A model generated the notes under the pieces. That model was not told the origin of the DNA. It made no database searches and worked only from the letters and a program-made list of their open reading frames with translations. From Galeopsis tetrahit (taxonomy: Eukaryota; Streptophyta; Magnoliopsida; Lamiales; Lamiaceae): a stretch of 64,000 bases of DNA. The stretch covers positions 20,243,840-20,307,839 of the forward strand of contig OY776123.1 of assembly GCA_963675135.1 (NCBI GenBank), written 5' to 3'. The translations under genes were made by a program, and so were the position numbers. This document shows, piece after piece, positions 32,450 to 44,686 of this stretch. Each line of letters begins with the position of its first letter. The first letter of the stretch is position 1.

Positions 32450-35400
32450 TGTTGGTCCTTGGTGGAGTATGACACAAGTGTATGGGGGGGGGGGGGGAAT
32501 GCACTTGTGTATGCAAATTCTTTTCTTTTCAAACAGTTTGGTCTTATCAGGAAGGTTGTCTCACAACAAGCCTGAGTGTGAACTTTGATAGATACTTGTC
32601 CTACTGATTACTATTGAGTGATCAGTTGGCTAAATATCTAAAAGAGTTGCTAAGTGCGGAATGTGGTTGGCCTTTTACTCAAAGAAATACTCCAAGTTGA
32701 TTTCTGAAAAACACAGTGATCAGGGACTTTGTCCAAAACAGTTTTTCTTAACTTACTGAGAATAACTCTTTGAAATATGATTGAATGTAAGTGCTATAAT
32801 GAATGCAGTAAGTAAATGGTACACAAATTTATAGTGGTTCAGAGACTCAAACTCCTACATCCACTTTCCCTGATTGAACAGGATAATTCCTTAACAATGG
32901 AATTAGCTTGTTTTATAGTGCCAAGGTGCACTGATCAACAACACTCTCTTAGTGTTTTGATCCCTAGGATAATCTGAGTCCTAGTGCTCAATCTCTCTGA
33001 GTTAAGACTGTGTTTCACAATAACAGTCCTTAACTCTCACTTCTACAACAAACACTACTTCACTCAATGAGGTAAGGGTTTGAGGTTTTGTTCCAACTAG
33101 TAGAGATATCCTTTACAATAAGAATAGTGTAAAGGCTTAGGATATCTCAATGCTAAGCTTTGGATATTACAAAGATTGGCTTAGCTATTTGAAGTGATCA
33201 GGAAACTTGGGATTCTAAAGAACAGCTTTGGTTTCCTTTGATTGCTTGATGATAGTTTGATAGCAAGTAGTTGGATGATTGAATCCTTTGATCACTTCTG
33301 TATTTATAGGCAAATTTGAACAACTAACCGTTGGAGGGATAGCAATTCAAACTTGTCCATTTGCAGCAACATTGAAACAGTTATGAAGCTTGGTATCCAT
33401 TTATCCACTGTGTAAAAGCTTCTTCAATGGTTGTTTGAATGAATGTGTTGACTTCTGAAAAATGCGGCTGAGATGACTTGTGTCAGGTTCCAAATATGCA
33501 CATTTCCCAAGGTTGATTTGTGGCAAACTCTACACTCAACCAACGGTCAGATGGGACAACTCCCCTGAACATTCCTGCTGCAAGTTAGAATGTTCCAACA
33601 TTCATTCAATGCTTCAATCTTTAATGCTTCTAAGTCTTCAATGCTTAGTTCAGGCTTGATGGTAATAAATGCTTCAATAAATGTGTCTTCTGTGATCCTA
33701 GCATTCAATGCTCTTGATCATTTGCACTTCAATTGATCTGATCATTTTCATTTATGAGCATTGCCTTATCACTCTTGATCTTTTCAGCCATGTTGTCCAC
33801 TCAGTCAGCTTGTCTTGTAAACTCAGCAAGTTAGACCTAAGGTACTTAACACTTATCAAGCTGCCTAACATTTCAGCTTTGGACAACTATTGGCCCCTGA
33901 ACGAGTAGTGAATGGGATTAAAGTCTAGAGGGGAGGGGTGAATAGACTTTAAAACTTTTTCAAAAGAGTTGGGAACCTCTTCTGATTGCTATGTCAACTG
34001 GACTACAAGTCTGCTGGTCCAGATGACTATAGTGATCTGACTGAAGAGGTTATATGCGGAATTATGGTAGGCCTTGTTTAGACTCGTTCTTTTAGTTCTT
34101 ATGAAAGTGTTAACTTGTTTTGCTTAATGAAAATGCTCAGCTGATGCTGGTTTGAAAGTTATGGCCTTGTTTTGAAGACAGTTGAAAATACAATATGCAC
34201 TATATAAAGATAAATGAAATGACAGAAATATAAAGTGCAGTAAGTAAATAACACCAGGTTTATAGTGGTTCGGATATACGTTCCTACGTCCACTCTCACG
34301 TCCTAACGTGATGTTTAATCCCTTTAATTTACCAAAAATTACAAGGGTCTTGTCCTTTATAGTCCCAAGGATAGGACTTTGAGATCTGAGCCGTCCTAAC
34401 AGCTACGGTCTCCACAAGTGATTGTAAGCACTTGCACTTTGAGGGGTTCAAAAACTTTAACCTTTCGGTGAGGGTTTGGGGTTTTTGAAGGATATCCGAC
34501 TAATGGTTCAAGCTTATAAATTGCTTAACCACTATGCCTAAAACAATGAATATACAATATGAACAGGTTTCAGGTTCTTATGGGTTGGATAGAAATCACT
34601 TAAGAGCTACAAATATTCTAATGGTTTCTGGCTCTTGGAGAATTCTTAGAACAGTATGGCTTTTTGCTTGATTGCTTGCTTAGCTTGTTGAATTCTCTCG
34701 TTGTGACTTCTTGTTTGTGATTTCTCATCCTCTTGTATTTATAATGGTGATTGCTTGCAACTAGCCGTTGGAGTTGACTAGCCGTTGGGGCAATCTTTCC
34801 ATGTTGGCTTGATTCCTTGATTCCAGCCGCTTGATTGCTTCAATCCTGGGATCATGTCAATCTTTTAAATAAGGTAGGTCTTCGTTTAAATTGCAAGATG
34901 ACTTTGGAATCAGCCGAGTCCTGGAAGAGCACATAGTCTTCTGATCTGTACTACTAGTCTTCTGACTACTCTTCTGGCCTTAGGTCTTCTGATATCAGTC
35001 GAGTAACACTCTTCTGATCTGGTAATTCTTTGTGCTGCTTTAGGCCATCTTCAATCTTGGACTCCATCAGATAGGTAGGTATACAAGCACCTTAACTTAT
35101 CTGGTCTTCAAGGATCTTCTAGTCTTCATGTCTTCTACTCTTCTCATCTTGAGGATAGGCATGTAAGACAGGGCTGTGCTGATCAGCTGATATCAATACA
35201 GTTGATCACACAAGACTAGTCTAAGCTGTTCTATACAAGTCAGCTGATCCTATTACATTTATAAACTCTAAGTGTTTTGGCCATCAAAACTATTCTAACA
35301 TCAAGTGGGGCTTAGGGTGAATTTATATCCCAACAACAACTATCCTGAACTATAAATCTCACAACATTTCTGAGATTTTAGACTTAAGCATATCTACTTA

Positions 35401-35512
35401 CTCAAGTATCCTGAGACAACTAAGCTGATCTCACTTGAGTGTATCTCAACTAATCTGAACATCATCAATCAGGGGTTTTGGTATCTAAATCAAAATCATT
35501 TTATTCCCAATA
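32450..35512 (-). repeat. element B 3' LTR, interrupted by solo LTR D1
   Basis: The matching parts are 32450-33887 and 35341-35512. The plus-strand start is tgttggtcc. The far end is cccaata instead of cccaaca (C to T at the terminal CA). TATAAATA (minus) is at 33301-33308 and TCCAACGGTTA (minus), a perfect MSA match, at 33325-33335. The poly-G-loop hairpin (9-bp stem, 14 G) is at 32472-32510. Confidence 0.9.
33888..35335 (-). mobile_element. solo LTR D1 (copia family D)
   Basis: A 1448-bp insertion in the 3' LTR of B, flanked by acaac (33883-33887 and 35336-35340). It is the reverse complement of D2 at 54897-56353, and its outer TG is mutated to TA. TATAAATA (minus) is at 34736-34743 and the perfect MSA match TCCAACGGCTA (minus) at 34762-34772. 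A 10-bp-stem hairpin with a G-rich loop is at 33918-33952. Confidence 0.92.
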
Positions 35513-35526
35513 ATTTCCCCCTTTTT
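35513..35526 (-). promoter_or_regulatory. polypurine tract of element B
   Basis: The minus strand reads AAAAAGGGGGAAAT directly before the 3' LTR, the expected position of the plus-strand primer for reverse transcription. Confidence 0.85.
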
Positions 35527-35829
35527 GATGATGCCAAAACCTATTACAAAGGGAACTTGACTTATATAGACTTTACCTTTAGGTTAGTGATCTGGTCATC
35601 TTTCCTGAAAGAAACTGTTAGTACAATAATAAATCAAGTAAATATGTCAGATTAGGTTAGTTGAGATAATGAGTTGTTATCTCTTGATAGAAAATCAGTG
35701 GTCCTTTCATATATTTCATGAGGCATTACAAATCAGAAAATCAAAGGACTTACTAAGCTGATACAAATGAAACAAGATAACAACAGAAACAGAAATCATA
35801 GAAAGATAGGGAAGGAGTGAACTTATGCT

Positions 35830-38800
35830 TCAGAGAGTTCCATCATCCTGAGGGGCAATCCCATACTGAGCCCAGACCCTCTTCTTCAATTCAAAAATAT
35901 CCTTGTTGGATCCTTTAGGGCCAGGCTTCATCTTCTCCATCCTCATGATTGAGATGAACTCCTCCAGAATCTTTCCCTCATCAATCAAGTTCCCATTGAA
36001 CTTGGGAGGCATGTACAGAATGGGACCAGGGGCCTTGAACTCAACTCTGACCATCTCAGCTGCTGCAAACAGCTTCTGGTACAGATCCCTGTGGTTTTCA
36101 AACATGAACTGCACAAAGACCTCATCAACACTCTCTTCAAGCCATTTCCCTATGACATAGAAGTCATACACAAAGCTTCTCTTGGCCTCCTCCCATGCAT
36201 CATTCAGTGAGATTGGCACCCACTTATCATGGTGAGGGTACTGAGTGTCCCATCTCTGCAGCATCTGAGGCTTGAGTCTCTTGTAAGATGCCCTTCTCCT
36301 TGGTGCTCTGAAGTTTGCCCTTCTCTCATCCCTTGCTTTGTTGGCCTCAACCAACTGATCCATTCTTTCCTTAGCTCTTTGAAGAGCTAGCTTCTCCTGA
36401 GTTTCAGGATCCTTTCCAAATCCTTCTTCAAACAGCTTTGAAGGATCATCAGCAAGCTTGGGCACTCTGACTTCAGGCTCTTTGTCCTGTTCTTCTTCTT
36501 CATCTTCTTCTTCTTGGATTTCAGGCAACTTGGCTGTTTTCTTCAACCTCTTAGACTGCCTCAGTGGAGTTGACTCTTCAGATTGGAATTCGGATGGAAG
36601 GGTCAGACTGGTTGGGAATTCATTGAAGGCTTGCTCCTTCCTCTTTCTCTCAGAGGCCCTGGTTACCTTCCCCCTTACTTCAACAACCTTCTCCTTGGGG
36701 TCAAGGCCTGCAGACTCACCACCAGGTCTCTGTTGCCTTCTTGCCTGACTTTCCATCACTGAAACCATGGACTCTTTCACTGCAATCTGGATTTGCTCTT
36801 CTTCAGTCAAATTTTCAATATTCATAGGGCCTTTGCCTTTCCCAATGTCTTCTTCTTCTTCCTCCTCAACCTCAGGGACCTTCTCCTTTCCTTTGGATTC
36901 ACCAATCCTTAAGGTTCCCTTTGCTCTAGCTCTCTCTCTTTCCCCCTTTTTGGCATTATCAAAACATTGGGGCTTCAACTCACTCATAGTGACAGAGAGA
37001 TGTGAGTGAGCATGAGTGAGGGACTTTAATTCTTGCAGCAAATACACATTCTCATCATGAATGTTCTGCATTTTGTCATCAGCCATGCTCAAGAAGGTGT
37101 GGACAGGCTTCATTTTCTGAGCAACAATGGCATCAAGAGTGGCTTTCAATGATTGATCAAGTTTGGCTTGCAGTTGATCAGTGAGGTTGGCCACAACTTG
37201 ATCAGAGACTTTGGCCATTAGTTCAACTGTGAACTTTTCAGCAGCTTCTTTCACCATAGCAGCTTTCAACTCCTCAGCTTTCCTCCTCTGAGCTGCTGTC
37301 CTCTGCCTCAATGCATCTTTGATTGTTCTTCTTAAAGCTCTCACATTGTGCTTGTAAAGATCTTTGAGGCCTTGCTGCTCTTTCTTCACTGACTTTGTGA
37401 ACTTTGCCATTGCATCCTTTGCCTTGGTTACCTCTGTTGAAACTGTTTGCAGTCCAGTTTCAACACCACAAATTCTTGCATCCAAAGTTGGCAAGATCAC
37501 TTCTTCTGAGCCAGTAAGCCTCATCTCCACAGAGGCTAGAGTTTTGCCTTGGCCATCAAGGGTATCCACTGTTTCAGCATGTGCCTTCCCAACTTCCCTA
37601 ACCAGATTGTCCAACTTCTCTGACTGTTGCTCAATGGATGTTGTAGTCTTTGATGCAATTTTCAAGCCAGCCTCAGTTGCATTAGCTTGCTCAAAGTATA
37701 TCTTGTTCAAGGTGGACACATTTGTTGAGATTGCTTCAAGATCAGTATCAGCATCAATTGGGATGTCAGTAAGGGAAGCATCTGCAAAAATTTGTTCAAT
37801 TGTAACAGCAACAGAATCTGCAAAACTCAAAGTGTTAGAAAAATCTCCCTCAACACCCTCATTTTTTTCTTCTCCCATAAGGTCTGATACATCAGCACCT
37901 TCTCTCTCATTTTCAACTTGATTCTTTTCTTCATTTTCAAATACTGGACTCACATTCACTGGAGAATCAGGCCTCCTTTCACCAAGGGATTCATCAAGTT
38001 CAAATTTGACTTGAAGAATAACCCGACTCTCATATTGGGCTGCACCCAATATTTCTACCTCATCTCCCTCTAATTGTGGTGCACTGAAGCTACCAGTAAT
38101 CACACAATCCTCACCATCTCCCTCTGATTTTTCAAAACTATCAGCCTTTTCAACTCCTTCCATTCCTAATCCTGACACCTCCATATCCTCAACAGGATCC
38201 ACAGAGGGCAGTTGTTGGGAGATCACAGTGCTTGGGCATCCCAAGGCCACTGAGTCATCCTGAATGACTAAAGGCTGGTCAATGTCCAACTGTCCTGACA
38301 TTGATGAGGCTTTAGCCAAACCAGCTTCTCCCATGGAAGTCTCAACATTGTCAAGTTGTGCTTCAGGCTCAGAAGAACCATCCTTGGCCAATGCATCTTG
38401 GACTGAGTCACCACCCTTGGTCAACTCCTCTGAATGATCAGAGTCCTTAACAGAATGATAGGTCAAGTAATGTACCTGAGCAGACTTGAGGACAGGAGGG
38501 TTTGGATTGGTGTTGTCATCATCATCATCATTGTCATCAGAGGTGCTATCAGGATGCTTAAGGCCTTGTGCAATCCTCTCTCTTTCTGCAATCACCTTCT
38601 CATGAACAATGGCACAAAACAAGGCCTCAGTGGTCAACACACTGGACTTCTTCACATTTGCAAAATGTAAGAGCCTGTTTTCTTCAACCTGCCACCAGTT
38701 AGCTCCTTTATCCTGAATAGCCTGAGCTATTTCCACCATTGTTCTATCCTTGATCTCAACAAGTGCCCTGAGATCATAGAATTGCTGTTGCAGCCTTGGA

Positions 38801-40611
38801 TAATCCTTCAACCCTGGATACATCTGGTCCACATTAGCTTTGGCAATCTGCCTTAGCATCCCCTCATATGTATACTCTTCATCACTTCCATCTCCATCAG
38901 AAGAGTTGGCTTGGGATTCAGGAGGGTTGGATTGGGATTCAGGAGGGTTGGATTGGGGCTCAGATAGGTTGGGTTCAGAAGGGTTGAGTTCAGAAGAACT
39001 TATGACAATTTGGGACTCAGGTGCTTTAGAGAGCAATGATCATGAGGAGGTTATTGGAATGGATGGAATGGGTGGATAAACAACTTGATCACCTTTTTGA
39101 AGAACAGTTTCAAGAAGTTTGGTATATGAAAGAAGTCTGGGATCAAGTGGGGAGAATGGCCTATCTTCAATATCAACCAAATCAGCCAGCACATCTATTC
39201 CTAACCTATCAGGAGCACCTTCAGGAGAGTAGACTTTCTTGGCCACAATTGGGGCATCTTCAGGAGTCTTGCACTCCTCTTCATCATGCCTTGGTGATAT
39301 TCTTTGAGATTGAATATCAGGAGAGTTGGCTTCAGGGCTGTTGGGCTTTGATTTTGACTTGGAGTTAGACCTACTTGCTTGTCTAATCTCCTTGAAGAAT
39401 TCCTTCTTCTTCTTCTCCTCTTCCATCAACTTCTGCTTCTCAGAAGTTTTGATAATCCTTCTCCTTCTCTCTGACCTTGTGGGCTTCTCAAGGTCTCTAA
39501 ACTCTGTTACAGATTCAGGTTGCAAGGGGACAACCTCTCTGAATTATTCTCCTTCTTCAGGGGGGTTGACTCCTTCTTCTGCCACTTTCTCAATTTCCTC
39601 AGAAGTGGCACCTCCACTTCTAGACTGGCTTTCTGGGGAAGATTCACTCAGGATCTTCTTCATCCTTTTCATCTTTGGTTGAGCTTTTGCTGGTTGGGAT
39701 TTCCTCTTTCTTGGAGATGATCTGACAGCTGGAACAACATCTAATGCCTTCTTGGAGGCAGCCTCTTGCTTCCTCTTCTCTGTCTTGGAGGACAGCTTCC
39801 TAAACATCACCTTTTGGGCTGGAAAAGGCTTTGGCTTGGCTTGGAGGTGAGTGTAGTGAGCAAATCTTTCCAAGAGCAAGCTAGCTCTTGTGCAAAACTG
39901 AAGTCTCCCATCCACCACCACCTTGTGGTGCTTCACCTCCTTGAACTTAAACTTTTCATTCATCATCTTATCCATAATGAAGTTTTTCCAATCAAACTTG
40001 ACTCTCTTTTCAGCAGAGTCAATCACAGCAGCCATTACTCTCAATTTGGGCAAGCTAATTTGTTCCACACTCCCAGAATGGCTCAATAAGCTTTTCACTA
40101 CACAATCAAATAAGTGCCTATAAACTGGTTTTAAAGTGTTCTTGTTCTGAGCACTTACCAGCTTTTTGGGTACTATCATCCATGGATTGTAGAACTCCTG
40201 CTCCTCTCCTTCTCTGTACAATTCTGGATTTTGGCCTTCAGATGGTAACCCAAAACTGGCATCAAGGTCCTCAGCAGTGAAGATGATGGTGTGTTGGCTC
40301 TCTTCTTCTTCATCTTCTTCAGCATAAGTCAACTTTGTGCACACATCACCCTTTTTGCCCTTCCATCTGAGATGGGCAAAGAACTCTGCCATAAAAGGAT
40401 TTAGGCAGGAATCAGGCTTGGTGCCAAGAAATTTTTCAAGCCCTGCCTCCTTTAGCCAATGGAGAACTGGATGAACTTCTGTATCTGGGCTATCAAAGGC
40501 TACTAACTTCTCAAACCAAAGAGAGTTTGAATTACTGAGATATGAGAAGTCAATATCCAAAGATGAATCATTGAAGTCTACTAACTCTTCTCTTTTAATT
40601 TTGGGAGCCAT
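35830..40611 (-). pseudogene. element B additional ORF downstream of pol (two in-frame stops)
   Basis: One frame of about 1,590 codons runs from ATG 40611 to 35830, broken only by TAA at 39544-39546 and TGA at 39040-39042. The N-terminal domain (first ~270 codons) has SLDIDFSYLSNS, FTAEDLDASFGLPSEG and LPKLRVMAAVIDS. A Lys/Arg-rich and acidic linker with many PPES-type repeats follows. The next helical block has MYPGLKDYPRLQQQFYDL..WWQVEENRL. Coiled coil (about 37,800-37,000) leads to DNAKKGERERARAKG. RQSKRLKKTAK is a likely nuclear signal. The C-terminal domain has KWVPISLNDAWEEAKR and AQYGIAPQ. No hydrophobic segment is present. The N-terminal pattern resembles the plant 'putative transposon protein' families. 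Function is unknown. Confidence 0.82.
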
Positions 40612-40733
40612 GGATAATTTTTTTTTGGAGAAAGATAAGTTTGGAGAAAAGTTGCAGGTTTTGAGAGGTTTTCAAAACGGTTTAAGGGTTTGAAAATATG
40701 AGTGCTTGAGGAAGGTGGGTAAAAACCTAAGAG

Positions 40734-40766
40734 TTTATATATGAGGCAAAATTATTAACCGTTGGT
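40734..40766 (-). promoter_or_regulatory. putative internal promoter of element B (TATA box and MSA-like box)
   Basis: The minus strand has TATATAAA at 40734-40741 and ACCAACGGTTA at 40756-40766, one mismatch from the MSA consensus. The TATA box is 123 bases upstream of the additional-ORF ATG (40611), with a CT-rich leader between. The same two elements in the same order make up the LTR promoter of this element. Confidence 0.55.
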
Positions 40767-41290
40767 TAATGATTTGTGAAAGTGGATAAAGTTAAAAACC
40801 AATTGGATATTGTGGGGTAGAGGGTTTGGGGCGGTTTGATGAAGGTTACTTGTTAATCAATGGCTTTGATGATGGCACAGTAATTAATGCAATCTTAAAA
40901 GAGATTTTTGCATTAAATGCTGATTTGCCATTTTGGGGGCAAAAATCTTAATAGCACACGCCATCCTAAAATGGCCTACTCTTAGACCAAGAAATCTTTT
41001 AAATGTCCAATCAATGCTAAAAATAGCAATTATCTCCCTATTAACTTGGACAAACATCCTGAGATGTGTTTTGACTTCTGTAAAGGTCAAACTGTCTGAC
41101 CAACATGCCTGAGTGGGTCCCAAAGTTGCTGAGTGGGTCCCACTAGGACAGATCTCCTGACCAACATTGCTGAACACCATAGGGACAACTTTGCTGAGTT
41201 TCCCTTTTTAGCAGACTGCTTCAGTGAGGTTGGTCAACCTTGCTGAAGTTCATCTTAATGAACTTCCCCCTTCATATGAGCTTTCTTCCT
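40767..41290 (-). other. element B gap between pol and the additional ORF
   Basis: Non-coding. A purine tract (minus: GAAGGGGGAAGT, 41262-41272) follows the pol stop, as in A and F. A 98-codon open frame at 41180-40884 has no family signature and is probably chance. Confidence 0.55.
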
Positions 41291-44200
41291 TTATTTCTCC
41301 ATCTTCCCTGAATCAAGTAAGCCTAATTCAGCTGAAAGTTCCAAGAACCTTGCTTCAGCTAGTGGCTTAGTCAAGATATCAGCTTTTTGCTTATCAGTGT
41401 GAATTTTGACAAGCTTGATATCTTTCTTCTCCACATGATCCCTTATGAAGTGATGCTTGATATCAACATGTTTGCATCTGGTGTGTAGCACTGGATTATG
41501 TGAGATGGCAATTGCACTATTGTTGTCACAGAATATTGGAACTTCATTGGAGATGACTTTGTAATCTCTAAGTTGTTGCCTGAGCCAAAGTATCTGAGCA
41601 CAACAACTTCCAGCTGCTACATATTCTGCTTCACTTGTTGATGTGGCAACTGTATTTTGCTTCTTGGAGAACCATGAGATAAGCTTGCTGCCCAAGAATT
41701 GACATGTTCCAGAAGTGGACTTTCTGTCAATTCTACATCCTCCATAATCTGCATCTGAATATCCAGTGAGCTCAATGTTGTCATCAGCTGGATACCATAA
41801 TCCAAGATTCTCAGATCCCTTGAGATATCTTAGAATTCTCTTGGCAACATCAAGATGGCTCTTCTTTGGATTTGCTTGAAATCTTGCACACACTCCAACT
41901 GCAAATGTGATATCAGGCCTACTTGCAGTGTGATATAGCAAGGATCCTATGAGTCCCCTGTAGTTAGTGGAGTTTGTTGATTCTCCACTTTCATCAGGAT
42001 CCATCTTCCAGTTAGTATTCATAGGAATTCTGACTGGCTTGCTTGTAGCACATCCAAATTTCTTGATCATGTCCCTTGTATACTTGGCCTGATTGATGAA
42101 TATTCATTTCTTAGATTGAGTGACTTGAAGTCCTAAGAAGAAATTCATCAATCCCATCATGGACATCTCAAATTTGCTCTGCATGAGTTTGGAGAACTTC
42201 TCACACAGCTTCTCATTTGGAGATCCAAATATAATGTCATCCACATAGATTTGGACTAACAAAATATCATCTCCTTCACAGATTCTGAACAAAGTTCTGT
42301 CAACAGTGCCTTTGACAAAACCATGATCTAGAAGAAACTGTGATAAGGTGTCATACCAAGCTCTTGGAGCTTGCTTTAAGCCATAGAGGGCTTTCCTCAA
42401 TCTGTACACCTTGTCTCCTTCTTCAAAGCCTGGGGGCTGTTCAACATATACTTCTTCCTTGAGTACCCCATTGAGAAATGCACTCTTCACATCCATTTGA
42501 TACACCTTGAACCTCATGTGAGCTGCATATGCTAAGAAGAGTCTGATTGCCTCAAGTCTGGCTACTGGAGCAAAGGTCTCATCATAATCAATCCCTTCAG
42601 ATTGGCAGTATCCCTTGGCCACCAGTCTTGCTTTGTTCCTCACAATGATGTCATTTTCATTTTTCTTATTTTTGAACACCCATTTGGTTCCAATGACATC
42701 TTGATGAGTTGGCCTATCCACCAGCTCCCATACTTCATTTCTGGTAAACTGGTTCAGCTCTTCTTGCATGGCTATGATCCAGTTGGTGTCTTGTAGTGCT
42801 TCCTCAATATCTTTTGGTTCCTGTTCTGAAAGGAAACAACCAAAAAAAGCACTTTCTCCATGAAATCTTCTAGTTTTGATCCCTTCACTTGGGTTACCAA
42901 GTACCAGGCTAGTTGGGTGGTCATGCAACCAAGTCCTTCTAGACCTGATCCCTTCAGGAGGATTGTCCTCATCTGAAGTTGGATCACTAGACTCATTAAA
43001 TTCAGGAAAGTTAATTGAAGGATCAAGCTCAGGATCATATTCAGGGTTATTGTCCTCATTGTCAGATAAGTTGACATTTTCATTGGTTCCCCCTTGAATA
43101 TTGGATCCATTTACTACCTCAGCATTGCCTGCTTCTTCATTGGTAGTTGTTACCTGGTTTTGAACTGGGATGGGGTCAGTCAGTTCAATTACACCTTCAG
43201 GTTTGTTGGCTTCTGGTTGATTGCCATCAGGTAGGTTGTCCAGTTTTTTATTGTCATCAAGTTCAGGCTGGGCAACATCTACAAACACTGTCTCCTTGCT
43301 TTGAAGCCTTAGTCTGGTTGTTCTTTGTGTTATCTCATCAATATTCAGGTTTCTATCCCTGAACTCATTAATAGATTCATCAAACACAACATGAGGTGTT
43401 TCTTCCACAATAAGGGTTTTACAATTGTAGACTCTGTAAGCCTTGCTGATTTGTGAATATCCAACAAATATTCCTTCATCAGCTTTGCTGTCAAAAGCTT
43501 TCAATTGCTCTTTCCCATTATTATGAATGAAATACTTACAACCAAATATGTGAAAATAAGCAACAGTGGGCAATCTACCTTTCCATATTTGATACGGGGT
43601 TTTACCTTGTCCTTTGGTGATTAAGGACCTGTTTTGAGTGTGACATGTAGTGCTAATGGCTTCAGCCCAGAACCTTTTAGGCAGTTTGGATTCAGCAATC
43701 AATGTTCTTGCTGCCTCTTTCAAGGTTCTGTTCCTTCTTTTAGCAACCCCATTTTGTTGAGGTGTTCTTGCTGCTGAAGTCTCATGAGTGATGCCATTCT
43801 TGCTGCAGTACTCATTGATGTATGCGTTTATGAATTTAGTGCCTTTGTCAGATCTGATCTTGACAATACTTAGGCCCTTTTCATTGCTCAATCTCATCAT
43901 CAATTCAGGTAGCTTGACTTGGGTCTCCTTTTTGTTCAGCAAGAATACTACCCAAGTGTACCTGGAAAAATCATCAACAACAACTAAATCATATTTTCTT
44001 CAATTTATACTTACTGGTATAATTGGACCAAATAAATCCATATGCAGTAGTTGAAGAACTCTCTCAGTTGAGATGACAGGCTTCCCTTTGAATGAAGCTT
44101 TGATCTGCTTTCCTTCCTGACATGGCTGGCATATATGTTCTTTGGTGAACACTTGATTAGGCAGCCCTTTAACTAGAGAGTTTCTTGCAATCTTGTTGAT

Positions 44201-44686
44201 GGTTTTGAAATTCAAATGGTTTAGTCTTTTGTGCCATAGCCAGCTTTGCTCACTTGTGCTTTTGGCAACAAGACAAACTGCTTCAGGGGTTTTGCTCCAA
44301 TCTGCAAAATAGACATTTCCCTTTCTCACCCCTGTTAGTAGCACCTGTTGTGTTGAATTATCTTTGATAATGCATTCATTTGGTGCAAATTCAACACTAT
44401 ATCCTTTATCACAGATTTGACTTATAGACAGCAAGTTGTATTTTAGGCCTAGGACATATGAGACATCAGTAATTTTGACACTACCAATGTTTAATGTACC
44501 ATATCCTCTTGTGATTCCTTGAGAGCTGTCTCCAAAGGTTACTGAAGGACCATCTTTTTCAATGAATTCTGAGAGAAGCTCCTTGTTCCCAGTCATGTGT
44601 CTTGAGCATCCACTGTCCAAGTACCATGCTGTTCTCTTGTTGATGCTTCTCCTCTTCTTGTGGTCCTTGCAGTCCTGCAAAGTCAA
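41291..44686 (-). pseudogene. element B pol (protease, integrase, RT, RNase H), two stops
   Basis: A single frame, offset by -1 from gag, with in-frame stops at 44000-44002 and 42104-42106. The order is WYLDSGCSRHMTG protease (44620), HHCC finger (WLWHKRLNH..CQPCQEGKQ), integrase core (HMDLFGP, IRSDKGTKF), RT (KARLVAKGY, LNGVLKEEVYVEQPPGF, QIYVDDIIFGSPN) and RNase H (GYSDADYGGCRIDRKSTSG, HVDIKHHFIRDH). The third integrase catalytic residue, expected as Glu 36 residues after the SDKG Asp, is Lys here (codon 43739-43741, NGVAKRRNR). This is compatible with a G-to-A change. A and F keep Glu. Confidence 0.92.

Noticed and set aside
32481..32497. Treating the poly-G runs only as assembly error
   Set aside because: Length may be unreliable, but a G tract occurs at the same LTR position in four families inside complementary stems, so the feature itself seems real.
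35830..40611. Calling the additional ORF an envelope gene
   Set aside because: The position fits the Sirevirus env-like gene, but no signal peptide or membrane span is visible in A, B or F.
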